NCBI GenBank assembly: GCA_012064415.1
Contig: SSNU01000075.1
Span: 186,001-250,000 of the forward strand
DNA length: 64,000 bases
Source of the DNA: Gyrodactylus bullatarudis
Taxonomy: Eukaryota > Platyhelminthes > Monogenea > Gyrodactylidea > Gyrodactylidae
Direction: 5' to 3'
The position numbers and the translations under genes were made by a program. Below are positions 10,342 to 22,056 of this stretch, in pieces. The notes beneath the pieces were generated by a model that ran no database searches, was not told the origin of the DNA, and was given only the letters and a program-made list of their open reading frames with translations. How positions within the stretch are numbered: position 1 is the stretch's first letter; each line of letters opens with the position of its first letter.

Positions 10342-11884
10342 TATATAATTAATATAGTGTGAGTACTATTCAGAACTTAAGATATTACACGGGAAGTATT
10401 GGATTCTAGTTTTTGGCTGCATCATTATAATCGATAGTTAGTTATTAATAATTATTTTATTTTATCGTTTATAAACTATTTTGTGATTTTAAGCTACTTT
10501 TTTGAGAATGATTTCTCTCATATAGATGACATCATCTAACACAAGTGATGAATGAGAGAAATGAAAATTTAACTTGAATCTCGAACCTCTTACAAAAATG
10601 GTCTCGTCTTAGAACCTTTATATATCTTAGATAATATTATTATTATGGAATTTAAGAAACCCAGATAATTTTTTTATTCTGTATCGAATGGTACTAATTT
10701 CATGATGATTAAACGAAAATAAATTATCTGAATCAGTGGAAATACTCATTTATTAGAAAAATAAATTAACTTTTCTTTGGCTAAAGCAAATGAGAATTGG
10801 CATGATAACACATCATGAAAAAAATAAGCGAATGCTGAAATTTCGGGCTCAAATGATAAAAAATAACTTATTTAGGAAAAACAAAATTTGACTTGATTTC
10901 TAAAAAGATTATAAATTTCATACTCCTACTCATAAGTAATTAAGCAAAAAAGACCTTATCATCCGGTTTAACTCTCATACATTTTTTAGGATGTTTAGTT
11001 TATGTACAAATGGTCAACCTCATGAATAGAGCATCAAAAAGTCATATGAGTCATATTTTACAAGTAAGGTATATTAAACAAATAAAGCACATTGATATAA
11101 TCAGAAGAGGTTTGAGGTTTCATATAAAAAAGTTATAAGAGCATATATCGGTCATATATTTTTTAATAAGTCATATTCTCTAAAAGGCATATTTATAGGT
11201 CATATTTATGCATAATGTATACTTTCCATAGAATATACCCAAACCTAATCTAATTGGCCAATCATATTCATTCTTTGTTTTCCCATGATTGACATTTTGA
11301 TGACATCATGCAGCGTGCTTTATTCTATATCATTTTAACCATGCCAAAAACTCCATCACCAAGTACCATATAATAAATAACGCATTTTATCGAATCCTGA
11401 CCCAATGTATTCCTAGAATCTAGAACGGGAGATCTATATTGTAATATTTGATGTTGCACTGCTAACCAAAGCAAATCATTTCTTATTTATTAACATTGAC
11501 TCATAAGTAGTAGGGAAATTTTAAAAGTCATATAATATAACCCAAAAAAATAAGTGCTTTTTTATAAGCGCCTATAAATGAGTTTCTAGGTCATATTTTT
11601 GACGCTCTACACATGACTAATCATTAGAGGGGGTATGGGATTGGGAAAACGAAAAATGACTTTTTTGATTATTCATCGAAAATCATCTGAAATCTGTAAC
11701 TAATTTCAAAATCGAACATTTTGCCATATTTTATCGGATAGAAGCTTGAAACTTTCTATGGGACTCAAAACTTTTTGCAGAATATAATGGTACTAAATTA
11801 AAGTCTTACTGGCTGCCGCTCATTTTGCTACAGCCTCTTCCTGATATGACAGTGGGAAAATTCGAAGTGGAAGTTAATAAGAAC
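10342..11884. other. Non-coding stretch with GTCATAT-rich segment
   Basis: Between about 11035 and 11600 the heptamer gtcatat or its variants recurs at irregular spacing; this may be a decayed tandem repeat. About 10660-10720 resembles 41865-41905 (tatcgaatggta-taatttcat), a dispersed repeat. No gene seen. Confidence 0.35.
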
Positions 11885-13907
11885 AATTTTAAGACCATCT
11901 ACAAAATTTCATCAACCTATTGAAAAATTTGAGATTCTGGTAGCGATATATATTCGGAACCGTGAGAAATTGTGGGAGGAAAGTTGCTTGATTCTGATTG
12001 GCCGACTTAATTGAGGAAAGATCCGAATATCCTCTTGTGCCACGTCGATAAAGGAACTGGAATAGCCTTGGTGAACAAATCTGATTACATATCCAAAGGA
12101 ATGCGGGCCAGATGATTGGCATGAAGTCCCTCCAAGACTAAGGTCCTCAAATTTTTAGGGATCACTACTCTGTCTCAAAGGTAAACCCCATCTTCCTCAA
12201 CATACAAATCATCTTTGTTCAATCTTCTCCCTAAGCATGCAGTACACTGAGTCATCCGTTCCTCTAATAGCTTTCAATAATGTTTCATGTGAGCCATCCA
12301 CATACACAAAATTTACTTGCGGGACCACCAGGAACTCATCAACAGTCTTCAAGACATCTTCTTTTATACTAATTCTCGACATTCTAGGGACATGCGTTCC
12401 CCTTGTCGATACTTGATCTCATAATTGAACAATGACAGCCACTGCTTTTTGTAACAGCCCAAACACCTTGTTTAATATTGGCGAGTAACTCTCACACATC
12501 ATACCATAATATTGCAGCATTCCCAACAGACTTTGCAACTCACTCTTGTTCGTTGGTGTACCAAGATCTTTGATTCTTGAGATCTTATCCGGATCAGGTA
12601 AGACTTTGCCCTTATCAATGATGAAACCCATGAATTGAATCCGTTCACTGCACTTCTGGAGCTTCTCAAGGTTAACTTTTTAAACCATACTTTCTGAGAC
12701 GATTGCCAACCAAGTTATAAACCTCGTCATGCCCAGCTACTGTTCATCCACCAAAGATGATATCATCCTGAAACACAGTCATTCTAGGTATTCTTGCTAA
12801 GGCTCTCGACATTGCCTCCTGAAATATTCTGGGTGCCGCTGACAATTGCAGCTTAGTGAATTGAAAATACCCTAAATGGGTAGATATACACGTTAAGTAT
12901 CTTGATTCTTTCTCTAACACGATTTGATGATAGGCATCTGAGAGATCAATGACTGAGTAGTATTTACAGCCGGCCACCTTTGACAGCAATTCTTGAATGC
13001 GAGGAGTTGGATACGAACCAGGATCAATAAACAAATTGGCTGTTTTACAAGTAAGGTATATTGGGTCTTAATCTCCTCATCAGCATTGATTCCTAACTCA
13101 ACATATTTCAAAGGACAAACATAGGAGTAGAGGGCATTGTGCTTTATTGAAATTTGTGAAAGATTGTTCTCAACTACAACCTGCTCCACTTCATTAACCT
13201 GTGGTTTCCTGCATTCACTTGCATAATGACCCTTCTTCTTGCAATTCCGGCACGTGCTGTATTTCTTAATGCATTCCGGATGATATTCTTTTTTTTTGCA
13301 TATTAAGCAAAACGGGTTCTTCCTCGAATACCCTGTGGTTGTTAACATGGCATTGACCTCAGTGTGTTCTTCCGGCTTTTGTCTGATTGCCTGCGCCACT
13401 TCATTGTCGATCTTCTTCTCTAGAGCTTCCACATTTTTGATAACCATTTCCAAGGACACTTCTTCATCCATTTCAGTTATTCTCGAAACAATCTTGTGGT
13501 TGTCTACAGCTCTCATTATCTGCGTTATTACTAGTTGATCGGTAAATTTAGGCAAAGTTGCTGCATCTTTAAGAGCTTATATATTTCCTGAACAGGCGTC
13601 CCTCTTGCTTCATATCAAAAAAAGCCACTCTCGCTGACCAAATGAACGGTACTGGACAAATGTTTTCTTTCATATCCGATACAAATTTCTCCCATGAAAC
13701 ATCATCAAGATCATTATCACCAGGGTATACAACCCTAACTTTCTGTGCCGAAGGTAAATCCGACGCCGCAATGAATCTATCAATTTTAGCTTCATCCTTG
13801 GTAACTCTGGCCACTTTAAAAGAACGTGCGACCGTCCACATGCAATGATCAAATTCTCTAACTGTATCAGGAATAATTAGGGTCTTATCTATTGCCCATG
13901 TCGCCAT
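11885..13907 (-). pseudogene. Decayed Ty3/Gypsy-type LTR retrotransposon (gag-pol)
   Basis: Reading leftward from 13907: a gag-like region (13907-13569); a second frame (13555-12914) with a CCHC zinc knuckle, CRNCKKKGHYASEC, that binds nucleic acid; then a reverse transcriptase fragment (13034-12744) with SVIDLSDAYHQIVL and FQDDIIFGG, where the usual Y-x-DD box starts with Phe. The connection/thumb region follows (12631-12419, FIIDKG and LQSLLGMLQYY), then weak RNase H/integrase-like remnants to about 11885. Protease and the RT N-terminus are missing, and at least three frameshifts break it. The 18-base ttttacaagtaaggtata at the RT break also occurs near 11054. LTRs were not found. It is a dead copy. 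Confidence 0.75.
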
Positions 13908-14025
13908 GATTTAGAAAGTATAAAGCATGTGGTGGATGAGTATAGGATCTATATATTTTATATATTACTTTCATTAAAATATCATTTAAACAAATATATA
14001 CATAAGTTATTAATATCAATTTTTT
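13908..14025. other. Short AT-rich spacer
   Basis: No feature seen between the Gypsy and PLE remnants. Confidence 0.3.
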
Positions 14026-15350
14026 ATCTTGTACAACCCACTAAATCAGTTCATAAGAAAGCAGATGAACTGTCGTACAGACCTATCCTAGACATGTCAG
14101 CCAGTCCCCAACACATGCTAGTAAAATGGTTGAACACAAAGCTGATGCCATGAAGGAATCAAACTTGTCAATATTCAGTGCCAAACTCAGTGAATTTGGT
14201 GAAGAAGTTGAGGGAGACAAACTTCAGCAATACCAAGTTGGTATCATTCGACATTTCTTACCTTTTCCCGAACGTGTCCGTGAAAGAAACGGTTAAGTTT
14301 ATTTAATATCAATTATCTAAATATCCATCCCTTTGCAGCCTTCCACTCGATATTGTTTGAGAATTTATCAATATGATTGTACGCAACCTTGACTTCAAAT
14401 TCGGAGGATTGTTCCACAAAAAAATAGATGGTGTCCCAACTGGAAACCCTATCGGTTATCTACTAGCGGATGTATGTTCATAGCTTCTTTCGAACAAGGT
14501 CCGATGAAGCATATTATTGACAATTCCCGGTTGTTCATGAGATATTTAGATGATACCAGCAGTAGTATATATCGATGAAGACAGCAGTATTGACAATTTA
14601 TCAATTGAAAACTACTCTCAGTTTCCTCGACGTGTCAATCAAACGCGATGATCCCACAGCCAAAACAAGAATTTACAGGAAGACGAAAGCTCTATCCCAA
14701 TTCTTGCCATTTCATAGTTTCTCACAAAAGGAAATCAAGAAAAGTGTCGTCAGCAATGCATTTCTAAACATTGATAGGTTGGTCTCTTCGGAATATGTGA
14801 AGGAGGGAGAATCAAAGCTCAATGATCTTTTAGGACGCGAGGGTTTTCATTGAGAAGTATTCATATCCAAAACAAAAAGTTCAGAAAGAAGAGGAGGGTG
14901 AGATACCAATAATACCATTGAATCTTCCTTTTAAATGTGATACATGCCAAGCAATCCTGAGAAGTAAATTGACGAACGTAACCAAGACACTTCCTGGTAT
15001 GAAGCTTAAAATTGTCCAACGGTCAAAAAATTGCTCAACGGTCGAAACAAAGATCCAATACCTAAGCGAATACTCGGCGAAAGAGTCTGAGAACATTTGA
15101 GGCCAAAACACAACAGTGCGATACAGAATCATCTGAATGAAACAGAACATGTTGCAGACGAGTCTAACTTCAAAATTCTATATCAAGTCAATCTAAGTGT
15201 CCCCTGTCGTGTGAGAGAATCTATGCTGAACAGTACAGAAAGCCAGATCTTTGTGTACAGAAGATTTTAGCATCAAAACTTGGTTTCACAGATCGCGATG
15301 TTCACGTAAAAAGCAAACAACTGACAAAAATTGGCAATAATTGAAACTCA
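14026..15350 (+). pseudogene. Decayed Penelope-like element (RT and GIY-YIG region)
   Basis: Frames in order match PLE proteins: an RT N-terminal motif SYRPILDMSASPQHMLVKW (14075-14130), fragments around 14160-14560 with a broken palm region, a segment at 14575-14853 with YRKTKALSQFLPFHSFSQ and KKSVVSNAFLNIDRLVS (RT thumb/linker), and from about 15060 a GIY-YIG nuclease region so mutated that only stretches matching the 62.4-kb PLE can be aligned. Many frameshifts and stops. PLE enzymes copy RNA into DNA at a nick. No hammerhead was found immediately downstream. Confidence 0.7.
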
Positions 15351-16368
15351 AGAGAATTCAACAATAGTTGATAACACAGAGGGTCATGAAAAATTCAAAA
15401 TTGCGGTAAAAAGTAAAATAAAACTGATTCTGGTGTAAAATTTTGCGCTGATCCCGAATCTGTGCTCAGATCTGTAAAATTCACTATAATTTCTGAGATA
15501 ATTGGAAAAAACGATATTTCCCAAAATTCCAAATTTCCCAAATTTTTAAAATTAATTTTCGCAAAAACCGTAAATGTTATTGTATTAATTGTTTCGCAAT
15601 TAGATGAGAAATTAAATTCTGCGTCTATTGATATGACTTTTGTAGGGGTGGAGTTTTATCGGCTTTCGGAAATTAACGCCAAATAAAGGTAATGTTCGAA
15701 TTTTTGGGTTTTTTTGTTGAATTTTCACCATGTTTTAGAGAACAAATAGACTTTCCGAAGAGATTTTTAAAAATTTTAAAAGGCTATCAGGATCAAAATT
15801 TTGTGAGCTTTCCGAATCTGCCATTGGTTTTTGGTTATCTAATTTAGAAGAGGTGTAAAAACCGCATTTTTGAAATCTGTTTTTAGACAGAGTTTTTCCG
15901 TTTTTACGTTTTAAGCTCCCATTATAAGCAAAGCTTGCTTCAAAATCTAGTAGAAAAAAATTCCTTGCTTTCTGAGATAAACTAACTAAACACTTGTTAA
16001 AAACTATTCCTTCAACTTATTTGTATTGCAAGAAAAATTACAAAAATACATTTCTAACTCTAAAGTTTTTTCATTTAAGGCAATCAAAAACTCACCTAAC
16101 TTTCCAGGAATTGGCGATAAATCCAAATGACCAAGTTCATCTTCTTTAATATTAAAAGACCTTCAAAATGAGAGGCTGGGTGTCTTATAAGACTGTTATT
16201 TGCACGATTTATTACTGACTAAAGTTCATCCTTTCTCAGGCACAAGGTACTAATCAACATTGACGAATAGAAATGACTCACATGATCAATTTCATGTTTT
16301 CTGTGATTGGTTCATTATAATACCCATGCCATATAATTTTTATTCGTGCATATTTTATCCACGTCAGT
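15351..16368. other. Non-coding AT-rich stretch
   Basis: No gene recognised. Around 15445 the motif gctgatcccgaatctg resembles 39700 (gctgattccgaatctg), hinting at another dispersed repeat. Confidence 0.35.
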
Positions 16369-17035
16369 ATGATTCATCCTCGTGAATTCGTTTGCTTAAA
16401 TGACATATCTCGATTTTGCTATGTCTGTGGATATTACTTTATTACTGGATATATGTACAAAATTGACAATGCTCTCAAAGAGAAATTGATCCAATACTTT
16501 AATGTTAATATAACAACAGATCGTGCCCATGCTCCACCAAATACTTGTCAGTCATGTTATTCAAAAGTTGTTTCCAACCATCCGAGGTCTTACAGAAATA
16601 GGATCAAGGTTTGGTCAGAGCCGGCTAATCATAATGTCGATTGCTATTTCTGTACTACCATTATCTCACCATTTCGTAAACCATCAAAGCAAGTAAGGAC
16701 TTATTTAATCTTTTTTTAGTCTTATCCTATAACAAGAGCTTGTAGAGATATTCATATTAATCGAAGGCAAAATCAAGAAGAAGTTGATCCGATAGAAGAA
16801 ATTTCTCCTAATATTGAATTGCCTATGACTGTAAAGATTGAGTTTGATCAAGATTTTCTGGACAATCTTGTGAGAAAATTGCATTTATCCAAGAAGGAAG
16901 CTGTACTTCTAGGAAGAGAACTTTTATCAAAACAAATAGATGGTGGTAATAATGTGAAATATTCTCAATACAAGTATCGAGATGAACCATTCCGAGAGTT
17001 TNCATCTCAAAAATCATTCTTCATGGTGACTCTAT
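16369..17035 (+). pseudogene. Zinc-binding gene fragment of a repetitive invertebrate family
   Basis: The first part encodes paired cysteines FCYVCGYYF, NTCQSCYSK and then VWSEPANHNVDCYFC. This C-x2-C / W-EP-NH-x3-CYFC arrangement is known to me from many near-identical, probably transposon-derived uncharacterised proteins of invertebrates. A 27-bp segment 16693-16719 (GTAAGG...TTTTTTTAG) separates it from a second part that continues the family pattern (DFLDNLVRKLHLSKKEAVLLGREL). Read through, the segment adds a stop (its terminal TAG); removed, the frame stays open. An ambiguous base (N) lies at 17002, after which the frame is lost. The rest of the family protein is missing. Function unknown; probably a dead copy. 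Confidence 0.6.
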
Positions 17036-17154
17036 TAATCAAAATTCCGCTCACTTAGTAATCAACTTCATAAGAACTTTTATCCGTGACTTTGATGGTA
17101 AAGTTCAACTCGGTCCAACCAAAGACAATTGCCTGTCGAATATAAAAATTTTAT

Positions 17155-17215
17155 ATCGTATATACACTTGTTGTTCTCTAACCTTCCATATGAGTTTAGA
17201 ATCTAACAAAAATTT
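17155..17215 (+). repeat. PLE 3'-end fragment without ribozyme core
   Basis: acacttgttgttctctaacc and catatgagtttagaatct match the sequence just downstream of the hammerheads at 7183 and 63313. The CTGA/GAAA core is absent. Confidence 0.6.
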
Positions 17216-17309
17216 TATCTTCAAAAAAGGTTAATCATGAATGTCTCAAGACTGTCTATCAGAAGTTTAAACCTCTTTGAATTACAGTTACAAGGCATAA
17301 CTTCAAAAA

Positions 17310-19232
17310 ATGAATCGTCCAAAAGTCTCCAATGCTCCTCAAAATGATTCAATGACCACTAACCAGTTATTGCATGTTTTAAATGATACTTTCTCTAAAA
17401 TGTTATCCAATAATGATTGTGCTCAATCTCAATCTACGGTCAACTCAAATAAAAGAATTAATATCACTCTCTCTGGATCTTCTACAGCTACGAGAAAAAG
17501 ATATTTCTCTGAACCTCCTCAAGTTCGCACAAATCATGGTGAAAATTTCAACTCAACTATTAATGATTCTCTCAATACCTGCAATTCGAACTCACCAAAA
17601 CTCAATCTCGTTAACAATAATGGTGAAACCAACTCTGAGGGCATTCAAGCTATGGAACGCTCATCTCAAGATAACCTAACTAGGACTAATACCGAAAGTT
17701 CAGTTGCACCGAATATGTCCTTTAAGTAAGTTCCGTGGTATTTTTCTCTTGAATATTCGATCATTATTTTCCAAAAATGCCTTTTTCTATGTTAGTTATG
17801 TTATTTCTTCTTACTATCCTACACTATTTTGTATTACTGAATTATGGCTCAAGCCTGATAAAGATGGCTCCTTAATTTCTATTAATAATTATAAACTTTT
17901 TAGAGCTGATATATTATTAGCTCATGGTGGGGGTGTCTCTATTTACGACCATGAGTCTTTACAGATTATAGATACTAAGATTGTCACATTCCCCACTCAA
18001 TTAATTTATCTTAACACTATTATTGACAATAAGTCTCATTCCATAGTACTTGTTATAATCCTCCTGTCTAAAGTAATCATCATATTTCTTATAATGAATT
18101 ATCCTCGCTCATATCATCAGTTATACCGATCAATACATCTCCTATTACTATCCTTGGAGATTTCAATTTTCATACGTCCGAAGGAAAACCCACAATTCCA
18201 ACTAAACTCGATGATATTGTTATTAAAAATAAACTAAAACAGATAGTTAATTTACCTACAAGAGGTGAAAACGTACTCGATTTGGTTTTTACAAATTATT
18301 TTCAAACTATCTCAGTAAAATCAGTTACTTTCTTTGATCATAATTTACTGCTAATTCACTCTGACTTAATTTCCATGCATGCGAGGTACTATCTTACAAC
18401 CAAAAAAACGATTGACTTTAAAAAGATTTCTCACCTTTACTTAAGATATAAAGATTTCATTTTTAAAGATAATATATTTAATGACAATATTTTTAATTTA
18501 CTTATCGAAAAATCTACTAGAACCTCGGTTAACTCGAAATTAATTTTAAATTTTCTAAATGATCTAAACCTTGTTTCAATACAATCATTTGAAAAATCCT
18601 TATCAAATGATTTTAAAATCTATCCTCGTAGGCCCTGGTCTAAACTATTATGTGTTCTCAACTCTAATAAACACTCCTCAATTCATAATTTTTCAACTTT
18701 GGATGACTCTACTTTTTGTCATAATATCAACGAATACTTCGTTTCAAATTTTAATACTCCAGAAATTTGTTCTTACAAATCATCTAATGAAATCCCACCT
18801 TGTCTTGTTGCCTCTGATATTATTAATCTGCTCAAAAGCAGCAAGTCTCTTAACAGACTGGATTGCTACTTTAATTCATTTTATCTCCAACTTTCTCTCC
18901 CCAATTGTTTTATTACAGGTCTTGCTCAATATCTAATTTATTTCATTAGTGAAAATGTTATTCCTAGTGATTGGCTAAAAGTAGTTATCACTCCAATACC
19001 TAAATTAAAGAAATACTTCTCAATAGAAGAGCTGAGGCCTATTTCTTAATTACACATTTTCTTATCTATCATTGATAGATACCTTACTCTTTATATTACT
19101 GGTAGTCTTCCTCTTGTTTTTACTGATGACTCTCAACATGGTTTCATTCGTGGCCGAAATACAGGAACCTACATTTTATCTTTTCTCAACTATTCTTTAG
19201 CCATAAAATCCTCTCATAAATATATTATCATA
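17310..19232 (+). pseudogene. LINE (non-LTR retrotransposon) copy A, 5' part
   Basis: A Ser/Asn-rich 139-codon frame (17310-17729), perhaps ORF1 or the N-terminus, overlaps a second frame starting with endonuclease sequence (LLNIRSLFSKN, CITELWLKPDKDGS, then HGGGVSIYD). After a frameshift near 18050 the motif TILGDFNFHTSEGKP appears, then a long RT N-terminal region ending KYIII at 19230. The endonuclease nicks target DNA and the RT copies the element's RNA there. The domain order (APE endonuclease then RT) fits CR1/Jockey-like LINEs. The RT is split by the Tc1-like insertion and resumes at 24730. Several frameshifts and a stop make it inactive. Confidence 0.8.
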
Positions 19233-19841
19233 CAGTCAGTTGCGAAACTCATTGGCCAGCCTTGTTCATGAAACTGCGATAAATTTTTCGATATATTTTT
19301 GGTCTATTCATGTTCTATTCCTACCTAAATACATTAAGTAACATGTAAAGTTGTGAGATTAATGAAAAGTGGTGGTTGACTGATGAGCTATAGGAACATG
19401 AACAGATTTTACGGGAAGTTCTATCTTGCATCATAAATGCAATTTCTTTGATTTCAATAATAAATAATGCATTGAAAAAGGTTTCCTGATGGAAAAAATT
19501 TTGCTCTCAATTCACAGTCTTTAAGACAAGAGAATTGGTAAAAGAGTAAAATTCTTGAACTTGGTTCTAATGGAAAGCCTAACCTGAAATTTCTATTCCT
19601 AAATTTCGGTGCTATCTATAGTAGACTTAAGATTAATTATATCAGCTTTTTAATGTGTTAATGTCTCAATAATTGAAAAAGTTAATTTTCTCCCTTTTCC
19701 TAAAATCGATTCCGAAAAAGTAAAGTTGAAAAGATAAAACAATAGAATAAATTCTGAGAAATTAGTTGTTTAAAAAAATAATTGTTCTAACATATTATAA
19801 ATCCTTTGTGTATTATTTTATTGACAAGCCTTACAATTATT

Positions 19842-21502
19842 ATGAATCAAAGACCACATCGTGAAAGGCGAAATACTAATCGTCGTTTTGAAGATTTTGT
19901 CCTAGGCAATGAGCTTGTTCGTATCGCACGACCTCGTTAGTTGTATTATATTTTTTATAATTGAAAAGAACGTCGACGTCGTACAGAGCCTGTCCGTGTT
20001 GTCCAACTTGCAGTTAGACCACGAAGAAGAACATATCCTTCAATTGTGGAGCGAATCAGAGAAGAAGAAAGGGAAGTTGCAGCTGAACTAAGGCACAATA
20101 ATCCCAGGAGACCTCTACGCTATAGAAATGAAGAGCTCCATTCCTTGATTAGAATTGCTGCCCAGAATAATTCATCAAGAACAGTTGCTGAATTATTCGG
20201 TGTTAGCAAAAGTACTGTTAATAACATCAGAAATAGTAAGAATAATAATTTTACAAGATTCTAGACACCACTCAACCTCGACAGCCTCACGTTGGGGGCA
20301 GGAAATCCTCAATCTCAGCTACTCAGGAGCGAAGAGCGTTGCGTATTATGAGAAATAATACCAATATGTCATTTAAAGAGGTTCAGACCCAGTATTTTCC
20401 AAATGTGGGTTACTCAGCTTTTTCCAGAATGGCTAAAAAGAATGAATACTCGAGAAAAAAGGTTATTAAAAAACCTTTCATAACAGATGAAATCGCCAGG
20501 AAATGCCTATTATTTTCAGAAAGATTTATAGTTTTTGATGTTGAATTTTGGAAGAAGGTCATTTTTGTTGATGAAGTCACTTTTGAGTTCAAAAGGCCTC
20601 TAAATAATGGCTTCGTAACAGTTTATCCCGGCGCTCCTGAAACAATTAGAAATGCGCCCACCAGAGCCCGTTATGAAAGAAAGTCATTTGTTGTGCTCAT
20701 GAGCTATGACAAGAAGCCTGTATTTCTGGATAGCGAAGGTAAAACTGACTCCAGAAAGTTCTTTAAGCTGTTACAAGATGGCTTAAAACTTTTCAATCAC
20801 TGGACTCCGCCCAACTTCAACCCATATACTCATTTAGAAATGATGAGGCGATTAAACGGTAATTTTAAACTTATTTAAGAAAATTGAAACATTTATATCC
20901 ATTTGATATTTAAGAGTTGATACTTGATAATCCTAATGATGACTCAGAAGAATCATGGTCAGGAACCGATGATACAGATGAAAATGAATTTCTTGAATTC
21001 ACTTCTGGCTCCGATGAGCTCTCAAGAGAGTATCCCAGAAGATGTGTCTCCAAATGTTCAAGAAAGAAGAGTTCTGAACAGAGAAGATATGGAATTCATG
21101 GAGGAAATGACTCTGTTGGCTGACAATCAATCTCTTCTTTTGATGGATCATGCCAGAATTCATACATCATTCTTCGTTAGTATTTTTAAGCAATTTTTTA
21201 ATCTAAAATTTAATAATATTTTATTTCTAGACTCGATATTATCTGCAGTCCAATGATCTAATGAATGTTCCTCACTGGCCAACTAACAGCCCAGATCTTA
21301 ATCCAATTGAAAATATTTTTGGATATTAAAAAAGAATGTGGTATAGAGCCGTACGAGAAGTTGATGCTCAAGCATCCCTTAGCCAAAACATTGAAAAGAT
21401 GACAGAGCTAATAGATATTAGAGTAATTAACAATGTGATAGCCAGTATGCCACGACGATTACAAAAAGTAATCGACGAAAATGGTGGCCCAATTAACTAT
21501 TA
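19842..21502 (+). pseudogene. Tc1/mariner (IS630-like) transposase
   Basis: From the N-terminus: an Arg-rich start, an HTH segment (RTVAELFGVSKSTVNNI, about 20180-20235), then the DDE domain. Its first Asp region is KVIFVDEVTFEF (20550-20590), the second LLLMDHARIHTS (21137-21170), the third NSPDLNPIENIFGY (21285-21330), followed by a C-terminal tail to TAA at 21502. All three catalytic regions are recognisable. The frame shifts near 19940, 20260, 20870 and 21200-21250; some jumps may be introns (for example GTTAGT near 19939) but not all. A stop after NIFGY breaks it. It moves DNA by cut and paste at TA. Confidence 0.8.
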
Positions 21503-21776
21503 ACTTTTCTTTTTTTACTTTTATAATAAAGATCTTATCATTATTTTCTTAGAGATAATTTTCTCATTTTATTTATCAATCATTATTTTTCATCGCATTA
21601 ATATACTAATTTATGTCGGAGAATACGGAATCCGACACTAAGTAATTTTTATTTAACTCAATTCAGTTCAGTTACCTGAAAAAAGTTTTTCACTAATAAT
21701 AAACTTTGCCTTTTTAGCAATGATTCATTTTGATATCCTAAACTAACAAATCATGTCAATGATTTAATGATTTGAC
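21503..21776. other. Tc1-like element 3' non-coding DNA
   Basis: AT-rich, no frame. It joins the transposase stop to the 3' end of the inserted PLE. Confidence 0.4.
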
Positions 21777-21865
21777 TTGCTTGAGATTCCTGATTTCCGC
21801 GAATATATTATCATTTTGCTGACTAATGTCCTGCATTTTGTAGGAAGAAAACGAAAATAGATTCT

Positions 21866-21909
21866 GGGTGAATATGAGCTCTTTATTTTCGTCGGTTCTC
21901 ATCAGACCC
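21866..21909 (-). ncRNA. Hammerhead ribozyme at the 3' end of PLE copy B
   Basis: On the minus strand: GGGT, CTGATGA, minimal stem II, GAAA, AATA...TATT, C, ACCC. Stem I is four pairs (GGGT/ACCC), stem III four pairs (AATA/TATT). Cleavage is predicted after the C preceding ACCC. It lies about 150 bp downstream of the PLE stop codon, in the same orientation. Confidence 0.85.
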
Positions 21910-22056
21910 TACACCGACATGCTTATTTATACAGATTATTATTCAATGATGCATATGTGTAAGGTTCGTTTGGGCCAATCAGAGCATTGATTTGTAACTT
22001 GGATGGAGGGTGGAGGGGCTAGTCGGGTAGACTTTTGATTGTTGGTGTTCACCTTT

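Noticed and set aside
11035..11600. CRISPR-like or satellite array of gtcatat
   Set aside because: Spacing is irregular and unit length short; only a decayed AT-rich repeat, and CRISPR is not expected in this eukaryotic DNA.
13569..13848. Plus-strand frames over the Gypsy gag
   Set aside because: Shadows of the minus-strand gag frame.
19380..19420. Hammerhead core CTGATGAGCT
   Set aside because: No GAAA box or stem partners follow.
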